64,000 nucleotides of DNA from Lachnospiraceae bacterium (GTDB taxonomy: Bacteria; Bacillota_A; Clostridia; Lachnospirales; Lachnospiraceae), in NCBI GenBank assembly GCA_900764695.1, contig CAAFOY010000081.1, forward strand, positions 1 to 64,000. Reading direction: 5' to 3'. The position numbers and the translations under genes are program-made. Numbering within the stretch: position 1 is the stretch's first letter; every line of letters begins with the position of its first letter. Positions 1-6,313 of this stretch are shown piece after piece. A model generated the notes under the pieces. That model saw nothing but the letters and a program-made list of their open reading frames with translations, did no database searches and was not told where the DNA came from.

Positions 1-346
1 AATAATTAGTATTAATTTTGTATTTTTTAATCCAACGTGGGTAAAGTTTAAGCTTTTTTTTGATGATGGTGGAAGCTGAATACTTCTTGCCTCCTTTTTC
101 CTTAGTGTACCAGCCATCAAAAGTATATCCATCACGTCTGATAGAAGGAGCATAGCCACGTTTTTTGTTTATTTTATTTTTGATAGTAATTTTGTTCTTA
201 CTACGGTTAGGTTTTGCTTTGAAGTAACCTTTACCAGCATAATATGTAATATTAACCTTTGCTGCTGCATTGGTTGGAATGGCAGGGATAAAGGTTAGTG
301 ATACTAAAATTGTAAATATAGTTGTTAAATAAATTAATTTTTTCAT
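1..346 (-). CDS. Secreted Listeria-Bacteroides-repeat protein, paralog 1 (C-terminus outside window)
   Basis: Partial gene entering from the left edge; only the first 115 codons are visible. It starts at ATG 346 behind an AGGAGA ribosome site. The product opens with MKK, a hydrophobic stretch and an AxA-like signal peptidase site (TNAAA). A single InlB/Flg_new-like repeat follows, recognisable by ITYYAGKGYF, RRDGYTFDGWYT and LYPRW. It is nearly identical to the next three genes in this half. The repeat family occurs in secreted surface proteins, where it serves as a small beta-rich module. The specific function is unknown. Confidence 0.8.
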   Translation of the reverse strand, partial: MKKLIYLTTIFTILVSLTFIPAIPTNAAAKVNITYYAGKGYFKAKPNRSKNKITIKNKINKKRGYAPSIRRDGYTFDGWYTKEKGGKKYSASTIIKKKLKLYPRWIKKYKINTNY

Positions 347-459
347 AGTTCAGTTATCTCCTACATTGTGTTTTATTACCAAATTTGCCAATCAGTTATT
401 AGATCAAAATTAACAACAGTATCAGGAGTAAGTTGGTTTTTATCATTCATTTTAATTGT

Positions 460-1182
460 TCACCAGATATCCTCATATTCAGCATCGTCATCATTGTGAA
501 AGTTACAATAACATTTTCCACATATAAAATCTATAGAGTGAGTTTTTGAATTATAATTATATTCTTTTACTCCAAGTTTTTTTAGAAATAAGCTCAAAGA
601 AGTTGTCTTTTTTATATTAATAACATTTTTTAACTTACATTTTAAAGAGTCTATTTGAAAGTAATCACCATTATATCCATACCAAGAAAAAATAGATATT
701 GAATCTCCTTTATTGTTTTTACAGTAATATTCACCAGGAGAAACATGTGCTTTAATGTTTTTTCTAATAACAGTAAGTTCGCCATAATATTTTTGAAAGT
801 CGTCGACCCCGGTTAGACTTAATCCCATAGGAACAAAATAATTAGTATTAATTTTGTATCTTTTTACCCAATGAGGATAAAGCTTAAGCTTTTTTTTGAT
901 GATGGTAGAAGCTGAATATTTCTTACCACCTTTTTTTTGAGTATACCAACCAGTAAAACTATATCCGTTGCGTCTAATGGAAGGAGCATAGCCACGTTTT
1001 TTGTTTATTTTATTTTTGATAGTAATTTTGCTCTTACTACGGTTAGGCTTTGCTTTGAAATAACCATTACTTGAATAATATGTAATGTTAACCGTTGAAG
1101 CTGCATTAGTTTGAACGGTAGGGATAAAGATTAGTGATAGTATAATTGCTGAAAGAATAGTTAGATTAATTACTTTTTTCAT
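460..1182 (-). CDS. Secreted Listeria-Bacteroides-repeat protein, paralog 2, cut short by an in-frame TGA
   Basis: The 240-residue product has a signal peptide (residues 1-28), one Flg_new/InlB-B-like repeat (about 32-108; GYSFTGWYT, LYPHW) and the family's private C-terminal domain. Paralogs 3 and 4 continue past the conserved Ile/Val-Trp for a further 25 or so residues ending in a TPDTVVSF-type motif. Here a TGA at 460-462 follows that Trp, yet the same frame continues to a TAA at 376-378 and still encodes the conserved tail (QLTPDTVVNFD). With the tail the protein would be 268 codons, as in paralog 3. It is therefore a recent nonsense truncation, or less likely a read-through site. Function unknown. 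Confidence 0.8.
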   Translation of the reverse strand: MKKVINLTILSAIILSLIFIPTVQTNAASTVNITYYSSNGYFKAKPNRSKSKITIKNKINKKRGYAPSIRRNGYSFTGWYTQKKGGKKYSASTIIKKKLKLYPHWVKRYKINTNYFVPMGLSLTGVDDFQKYYGELTVIRKNIKAHVSPGEYYCKNNKGDSISIFSWYGYNGDYFQIDSLKCKLKNVINIKKTTSLSLFLKKLGVKEYNYNSKTHSIDFICGKCYCNFHNDDDAEYEDIW

Positions 1183-1206
1183 ACGTTATATTTCTCCTAT
1201 AATGCA

Positions 1207-1240
1207 ACAAATTAGATGCAATTTATTGCATCTAATTTGT
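1207..1240. repeat. Perfect palindrome between paralogs 2 and 3
   Basis: Sixteen-base arms (ACAAATTAGATGCAAT and its exact complement) flank a two-base spacer just upstream of the ribosome site of paralog 2. It could be an intercistronic RNA hairpin or an operator. A near copy lies at 2086-2119, so it was duplicated with the genes. Confidence 0.75.
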
Positions 1241-1254
1241 AAAAGATATTTTTA

Positions 1255-2061
1255 TTAGTAATGTTCCCATTCATCATTTGGATCAAATGAAACAACAGTA
1301 TCAGGAGTAACTTGGTTTTTCTCGTTAAGATATATTATCCAAACCATATCGGTGTCATATGTATCTTTTGGAAAATGCGTTTTGCCACAAACAAAATCTA
1401 AATATTTATCAGAGGAATCGTAATTATAATATTTTACACCTAATTTTTTGAGAAATTTCTTAAAATTAGTAGGTTTTTTTATATTGATTAAATTTTTTAA
1501 TTTACAGTCCATATCGGAAAATTTGTAATTATAGGTAAAAGTATAATTAGAGTCTATACTAACTACGCCTGTACCAACATAAAAAATGTCACCCTTAGAA
1601 TTTTTTAAGGTATAATCATAATTATCGGTATGCTTTTTGCTTTTTACAATTTCTAATTTTCCCCAATATGATTCATAGTCAGATAAACTATAATAAGTCA
1701 TTCCTACAGGAATAAAGTAATTTGTGTTTAAATGATATTTTTTCAACCAATGAGCATACAATTTTTTCTTTTGTGTAATTTTTTTGGATGGGAAATATTT
1801 TATTCCACCTTTCTTTCTTGTGTACCAGCCATTAAAAGCATATCCATTACGTCTTACTGCAGGAGCATAACCACGTTTTTTGTTAATTTTATTTTTGATA
1901 GTAATTTTGTTCTTGCTACAGTTAGGTTTTGTTTTGAAGTAACCGTTATTTGCATAATAAGTAATGTTAACCTTTGAAGCTGCATTAGTTGGAACGGCAG
2001 GGATAAAGGCTAGTGCTAGTATAATTGTTGAAAGAATAGTTAGATTGATTATTTTTTTCAT
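1255..2061 (-). CDS. Secreted Listeria-Bacteroides-repeat protein, paralog 3
   Basis: 268 residues: signal peptide (about 1-28), one Flg_new-like repeat (about 32-108, with GYAFNGWYTRKKGG and LYAHW), then a C-terminal domain of about 150 residues shared only with its neighbours. That domain has the conserved landmarks LNTNYFIPVG, CKLKNLINI and LKKLGVKYYNYD and ends with VTPDTVVSFD. The ribosome site is AGGAGAAATATAACGT before ATG. It belongs to a tandem, probably co-transcribed set. I do not recognise a function for the C-terminal domain. High Lys content and the signal peptide point to an extracellular, wall-associated protein. Confidence 0.85.
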   Translation of the reverse strand: MKKIINLTILSTIILALAFIPAVPTNAASKVNITYYANNGYFKTKPNCSKNKITIKNKINKKRGYAPAVRRNGYAFNGWYTRKKGGIKYFPSKKITQKKKLYAHWLKKYHLNTNYFIPVGMTYYSLSDYESYWGKLEIVKSKKHTDNYDYTLKNSKGDIFYVGTGVVSIDSNYTFTYNYKFSDMDCKLKNLINIKKPTNFKKFLKKLGVKYYNYDSSDKYLDFVCGKTHFPKDTYDTDMVWIIYLNEKNQVTPDTVVSFDPNDEWEHY

Positions 2062-2085
2062 ACGTTATATTTCTCCTATAATGCA

Positions 2086-2119
2086 ACAAATTAGATGCAA
2101 TTTATTGCATATAATTTGT
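2086..2119. repeat. Palindrome between paralogs 3 and 4 (copy of 1207-1240)
   Basis: Same 16-base arms with one mismatch in the right arm (TATAAT instead of TCTAAT). It sits at the same place relative to the downstream ribosome site as the copy at 1207-1240. Confidence 0.7.
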
Positions 2120-2143
2120 TGAAAAATGATCCATATTATTATA

Positions 2144-2947
2144 TTAATATTGTTTCCAGTCATCATTAGCTTCAAAAGAAACAATAGTGTCAGGTGTTAC
2201 TTGAACTTTGGAATTCAAAGTTATTTGCCAAACAATATCTGTATCAGTAGTTTCTTCGGGGTAACGAGTTGAACCATAAACAAATTCTAAGTATCTATAA
2301 GAAGAATCGTAGTTATACCGTTTTATGTCTAATTTTTTTAAAAAAGTCTTTAAATTAGTGGCTTTTCTTATATTAATTATGTTTTTTAACTTGCAATTCA
2401 TATCGGCATAAAAGCATTTGTATGAAGAAGGGTTAATACTTAGTGCATTATCACGAGTACCAATATAGAAGTAATCATCTTTTTCATTAGACAATGTATA
2501 ATTATAATAAAAAGATCCCTTTTTCATCTTTATTATCTTTAGATTTCCCCAATATGGTTCGTAATCAGATAAACTATTACATTTCATACCTATTGGAACA
2601 AAATAATTAGTATTGACTTTATATTTTTTTACCCAATGAGCATATAATTTTATGCTTTTTGTAATTTTTTTTGAAGAAGTATATTTAATTCCCCCTTTTT
2701 TTTGGGTATACCAACCATTAAATACGTATCCTTCACGCCTAATAGCAGGAGCATAGCCTCTTTTTTTATAAATACGATTTTTGATTAAAATCTTATGTCT
2801 ACTTTGGTTGGATTCGGATTTAAAGTATCCTTTTCCTGCATAATAAGTCAAAGTGACTTTTTTTGCTGCATTAACTTGGGTAGTAAGAATAAATGTTAGG
2901 GATAGTACAGTTACAAAAATGATAGTAAAATTAATCATTTTTTTCAT
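2144..2947 (-). CDS. Secreted Listeria-Bacteroides-repeat protein, paralog 4 (promoter-proximal)
   Basis: About 267 residues from ATG 2947. A TTG five codons upstream overlaps the GAGGAT ribosome site, so I prefer the ATG. It has a signal peptide, one Flg_new-like repeat (GYVFNGWYTQKKGG, LYAHW) and the family C-terminal domain ending VTPDTIVSFEA. This is the first gene after the promoter at 2974-3002 and the most divergent of the four at the N-terminus (KKMINFTIIFV). It is probably the oldest copy or the one under least homogenisation. Function unknown; an extracellular role is inferred from the signal peptide. Confidence 0.85.
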   Translation of the reverse strand: MKKMINFTIIFVTVLSLTFILTTQVNAAKKVTLTYYAGKGYFKSESNQSRHKILIKNRIYKKRGYAPAIRREGYVFNGWYTQKKGGIKYTSSKKITKSIKLYAHWVKKYKVNTNYFVPIGMKCNSLSDYEPYWGNLKIIKMKKGSFYYNYTLSNEKDDYFYIGTRDNALSINPSSYKCFYADMNCKLKNIINIRKATNLKTFLKKLDIKRYNYDSSYRYLEFVYGSTRYPEETTDTDIVWQITLNSKVQVTPDTIVSFEANDDWKQY

Positions 2948-2973
2948 ATTTTTAATCCTCAATTTTTAATGAA

Positions 2974-3002
2974 ATTATAAAAAAAAAATAGAAATATGTC
3001 AA
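2974..3002 (-). promoter_or_regulatory. Perfect consensus sigma-A promoter for the paralog cluster
   Basis: On the minus strand TTGACA (3002-2997) and TATAAT (2979-2974) are separated by exactly 17 bases. Transcription should start near 2967, just before paralog 4. I saw no comparably strong promoter between the four genes. Confidence 0.8.
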
Positions 3003-3015
3003 ATTGTTTATTATA

Positions 3016-3480
3016 ATGAGTAACAGTGTTAATGAGGGAGGAAGAAAAAATTCAATTAAAAAAATTTTAACAATTGTGATAAGCTATCTTGTAGTGCTTA
3101 GTGTGATTACAATGTTTAAAGGCGCGTGTGTGGAGGCAAAAACCAAGACAGTTGAAGGAACAAGAGTAATGAATTTGAAGCAAAACATAAAAGGTAAAGA
3201 ATATTATATAGGATGTAGAATGGAGGAATGTGATAAACATAACGGAAAACTAAAATATAGTGAAAAGCCATGCGCATCAGGTTCAGACTTGAAAAATATA
3301 TATGTTGAAAAAAAGATAAAAATGAAAAGTCACAAGGAAGTAACAAAAAATTCATATACTGATAAGAGTATTAAGAAAAAGAATAAATATTCTTACAAAG
3401 TGAGAATGTTCTATATTAATGAAGACGGCAAGAGAGAATATTCTCCATACAGCAATGAAATTACAATTAAGGTAAAATAG
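3016..3480 (+). CDS. Small secreted Fn3-like protein; start codon uncertain (possibly ATT at 3055)
   Basis: A short secreted protein with a hydrophobic signal segment (KKILTIVISYLVVLSVI) and a C-terminal half resembling the last strands of an Fn3 domain (KYSYKVRMFY, YSPYSNEITIKV). The ATG at 3016 has no ribosome site and overlaps a -10-like TATAAT (3012-3017). A strong GGGAGGAAG lies at 3035-3043. The codon at a usable distance from it is ATT 3055, followed by AAA AAA, exactly where neighbouring secreted genes have ATG AAA AAA. The true start may therefore be an ATT, giving about 141 residues. The next gene begins 13 bases after the stop, so the two are probably co-transcribed. Function unknown. 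Confidence 0.6.
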   Translation: MSNSVNEGGRKNSIKKILTIVISYLVVLSVITMFKGACVEAKTKTVEGTRVMNLKQNIKGKEYYIGCRMEECDKHNGKLKYSEKPCASGSDLKNIYVEKKIKMKSHKEVTKNSYTDKSIKKKNKYSYKVRMFYINEDGKREYSPYSNEITIKVK

Positions 3481-3493
3481 GGAGCGAAGGACT

Positions 3494-4591
3494 ATGAAAA
3501 AAGCAAGCAAGATTATAGCAATTTTTATATTTACAATGAGTATTTTTGTAGGCGTTGGTGCAGTTGAAGTTTTTGCAGATACAGCATCTCAGACCAACAC
3601 GGTTAATGAACCGGTAAAATTCATTGCAAAACAAAAAGGAAAAAAGGTTGTTTTAAAGTGGAACAAGTCTAAGAATGTGAAAGGCTACATTATATATAAG
3701 AACGGAAAGAAGTTTAAAACATTAAAGAAAAACAAACTTACTGACAAAAAGGTAAAGAAGAACAAAGTATATAGCTACAAAATAAAGGCTTATACTATTG
3801 CTAATGGTAAGAAAGTTTTTAGCAATTCAGGTCAGACAGTTTCAATAATTGTAACTGATAAAAAATCAAAAAAGGTGAACGCAGGAAGATTTAAATACAT
3901 AAAGAATCAGTACACAATAAGTCTTAACGGAAAAGTTAAACTACAGGGCGAAGCATATCCGTCTAAGAAATTAAAAAAGAAAAAAGTACTGAGCAGAAAA
4001 CTTACATGGAGTTCTTCAGACACAAGCCTTGCAACGGTAAATGCAAGAGGCGTTGTTAAAGCTAACAACAATATGAAGACCGGTACTGTAATAATATACG
4101 CAAAGGCTCACAATGGTTTAACAAAGAAAGTTAAAATTAATATTGAAAACTATGCATATCCGTCAAAGATTAAAAAAATGTACATGTTAAGCGATGATAT
4201 TAAACCACTTGTAACAGAGCATATGGCTGAAATGACAAAAATAGTTTCCTATTTTGAATTTGAAAATAAAAATAACGAAACAACATTTGACATTGACGAA
4301 AAGGGAAATCTTTCAATGAGCAAAAAGATTGCCATAAACAGTGAAATGGAAAAAACAATATTTAATCTTATTTCAAGCATGCCTATAACTGTAGAAGTGC
4401 ATAAGGGATATGTGGCATTCAACAGAATAGACTTTACAGTTTACGACACTGGAATAATCAACTCAATTGCTTACGTATTCCAAGGTATGGAAAATGTTGA
4501 TACAGGATATGAAAGAATAGAAATAGCACCTAACTGGTATTATCAGTATGGAGAATTTTCAAAGGGATACTTTGAAGAAGAACAGGAATAA
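3494..4591 (+). CDS. Secreted protein with Fn3-like and bacterial Ig-like domains
   Basis: 365 residues. Signal peptide 1-29 (cleavage near VFADT), a Fn3-like domain about 38-118 (VVLKWNKSKNVKGYIIY, YSYKIKAYT), and a Big_2-like Ig domain about 135-215 (LTWSSSDTSLATVNARGVV). A C-terminal region of about 150 residues that I do not recognise ends with an acidic EEEQE tail. Such Lys-rich Fn3/Ig proteins are common surface or wall proteins of Lachnospiraceae. No sortase motif or anchor is visible, so it may bind the envelope through charge or be released. It is translated from its own GGGAGCGAAGG site. Confidence 0.75.
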   Translation: MKKASKIIAIFIFTMSIFVGVGAVEVFADTASQTNTVNEPVKFIAKQKGKKVVLKWNKSKNVKGYIIYKNGKKFKTLKKNKLTDKKVKKNKVYSYKIKAYTIANGKKVFSNSGQTVSIIVTDKKSKKVNAGRFKYIKNQYTISLNGKVKLQGEAYPSKKLKKKKVLSRKLTWSSSDTSLATVNARGVVKANNNMKTGTVIIYAKAHNGLTKKVKINIENYAYPSKIKKMYMLSDDIKPLVTEHMAEMTKIVSYFEFENKNNETTFDIDEKGNLSMSKKIAINSEMEKTIFNLISSMPITVEVHKGYVAFNRIDFTVYDTGIINSIAYVFQGMENVDTGYERIEIAPNWYYQYGEFSKGYFEEEQE

Positions 4592-4612
4592 TTGACATAT
4601 AATGAACTTACA

Positions 4613-4651
4613 AATGCACAGAAAAGCAGAAAAAATGCTAATCTGTGCATT
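4613..4651 (+). terminator. Hairpin after the secreted-protein gene
   Basis: AATGCACAG pairs with CTGTGCATT, with an inner AGCA/TGCT stem. The T-rich tract starts some 13 bases later, so termination may be imperfect. Confidence 0.5.
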
Positions 4652-4656
4652 ATTGT

Positions 4657-4685
4657 TTGACACTGTTTTTTTTGTGTGTTAGAAT
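4657..4685 (+). promoter_or_regulatory. Promoter of the pheST T-box leader
   Basis: TTGACA at 4657-4662, a 17-base spacer, and TAGAAT at 4680-4685. The predicted start near 4692 is followed directly by the T-box stem I. Confidence 0.8.
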
Positions 4686-4691
4686 TGTCAT

Positions 4692-4980
4692 ATTGTAAAA
4701 GGCGATGAGTGTGTAAGTAGATATATATTTTCCGTCAGAGAGAAAGACTCACAGGCTGGAAGGTCTTTCAGGTTCAGATATATATTGAAATTCCCACAGG
4801 AGCTGCATTCACCAACAGATTATACGTATGAATAATACTAAAGAAGAATCTAAGAAACTAATCTAAGTAATGAATGACGTGTGTAGCGCGTTAAGCAGAT
4901 AGAGTGTTCGTGATAATGATTACGGAAACTAGGGTGGTACCGCGGAGCAATCCGTCCCTATGGAACAGGTGCTTTTTTTG
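4692..4980 (+). promoter_or_regulatory. T-box riboswitch, tRNA-Phe specific
   Basis: The canonical T-box sequence AGGGTGGTACCGCGG lies at 4931-4945 and a T7 tract follows near 4973-4979. In the stem I region the 3' side of the specifier loop reads TTGAAA then TTC (4791-4793), a Phe codon, flanked by CCACA, which can pair with TGTG upstream. Uncharged tRNA-Phe should stabilise the antiterminator and allow read-through into pheST. The downstream genes agree with that specificity. Confidence 0.88.
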
Positions 4981-5002
4981 TTTTCAAGTATATCAAAGTT
5001 AT

Positions 5003-5200
5003 CATCCACCTGTGCTTGCACAAAGGTGGATGCATAACCTTGAGATGCGTACTTCAATGAGCATAAAAGTGAAGCGAAAGCTTCACGATATGCGAATTGA
5101 AGTTAACGGATTGCGAGAGCACGTAGTGCGTAGCAATCCGTTGGGAAAACAAAAAAATTTTGTTGTAAGGATTGCGAGAGTGCGAAGCACGTAGCAATCC
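5003..5200 (+). repeat. Series of strong hairpins between the T-box and pheS
   Basis: Four to five foldbacks in a row: CATCCACC/GGTGGATG (5003-5032, with inner TGTGC/GCACA); a long stem 5051-5103 (ACTTCAAT/ATTGAAGT, GCATA/TATGC, GTGAAGC with a GAAA tetraloop); AACGGATTGC/GCAATCCGTT (5105-5142); AACAAAA/TTTTGTT near 5150; and GGATTGC/GCAATCC (5169-5200). The third and last are diverged copies whose inner stems are swapped (GCAC/GTGC against GTGC/GCAC), so pairing is kept. No coding potential is convincing. They may be palindromic mobile-element relics or a structured leader. Confidence 0.7.
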
Positions 5201-5271
5201 AAAAAATAAAATATGTGAACAACTTGAACACAAACCTGTTATTTTAAAATCTATAAAGAGAGGAATTTATC

Positions 5272-6291
5272 ATGAAAGAAAAGTTACAGGCAATTAGGGA
5301 AGATGCCATTTCCAAAATTACAGCCTCAGACAATTTGGACAAACTTAACCAGATTAGAGTTGAAGTTTTGGGCAAAAAAGGTCAGTTAACAGAAGTTCTT
5401 AAGGGCATGAAAGATGTTGCTCCTGAAGACAGACCTAAAGTTGGTCAGTTAGTTAATGACACAAGAAAGATTATTGAAGAAAAAATGGAAGAAGTTAAGG
5501 CAGAACTTCAGGCTAAGGCTAGAGAAGCTAAGTTGAAAGCAGAAGTTATTGACGTTACTCTTCCGGCTAAGAAGAATAAAATCGGACATAAGCATCCTAA
5601 TACATTAGCTCTTGAAGAATTAGAGAGAATTTTTACAGGTATGGGATACGAAGTTGTAGAAGGTCCTGAAGTAGAATATGACCATTATAACTTTGAAGCT
5701 TTAAATATTCCTGACAATCATCCTGCAAAAGATGAACAGGATACTTTCTATATAAATAAGAACATTGTACTTAGAACACAGACTTCTTCAGTACAGGCAA
5801 GAGTAATGGAAAAAACTCAGCCACCTATCAGAATTATTTCTCCGGGTAGAGTTTTCCGTTCAGACCAGGTAGATGCAACACATTCACCTTCATTCCATCA
5901 GGTTGAAGGTCTTGCAATCGACAAGAACATTAATTTCTCAGACTTAAAGGGAACATTGGCAGAATTTGCCAAGGAACTTTTTGGACCTGAAACAAAGACT
6001 AAATTCAGACCTCATCATTTCCCATTTACTGAGCCAAGTGCAGAAATGGACGTTTCATGCTTTAAGTGTGGCGGAAAAGGATGTAGATTCTGTAAGGGTG
6101 AAGGCTGGATTGAAATTCTTGGTTGTGGTATGGTTCATCCACACGTACTTGAAATGTGCGGTATTGATCCTAAGGAATATCAGGGATTTGCCTTCGGTGT
6201 AGGTCTTGAAAGAATTGCATTATTAAAATATGAAATAGATGATATGAGACTGTTATACGAAAACGATGATCGTTTCCTGAACCAGTTCTAG
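5272..6291 (+). CDS. pheS: Phenylalanyl-tRNA synthetase alpha subunit
   Basis: 339 residues, the normal bacterial length. It charges tRNA-Phe as the catalytic half of an alpha2beta2 enzyme in the cytosol. Visible features are the N-terminal coiled coil that holds tRNA (about 1-85), class II motif 2 (RVFRSDQVDATHSPSFHQ), a Cys-rich insertion (CFKCGGKGCRFC) and motif 3 (FGVGLERIALLKY). GAGAGGAATTTATC precedes the ATG. pheT follows 22 bases downstream. Expression is controlled by the upstream T-box. Confidence 0.97.
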   Translation: MKEKLQAIREDAISKITASDNLDKLNQIRVEVLGKKGQLTEVLKGMKDVAPEDRPKVGQLVNDTRKIIEEKMEEVKAELQAKAREAKLKAEVIDVTLPAKKNKIGHKHPNTLALEELERIFTGMGYEVVEGPEVEYDHYNFEALNIPDNHPAKDEQDTFYINKNIVLRTQTSSVQARVMEKTQPPIRIISPGRVFRSDQVDATHSPSFHQVEGLAIDKNINFSDLKGTLAEFAKELFGPETKTKFRPHHFPFTEPSAEMDVSCFKCGGKGCRFCKGEGWIEILGCGMVHPHVLEMCGIDPKEYQGFAFGVGLERIALLKYEIDDMRLLYENDDRFLNQF

Positions 6292-6313
6292 TTAGCAGGA
6301 AGGAGAAATAAAA

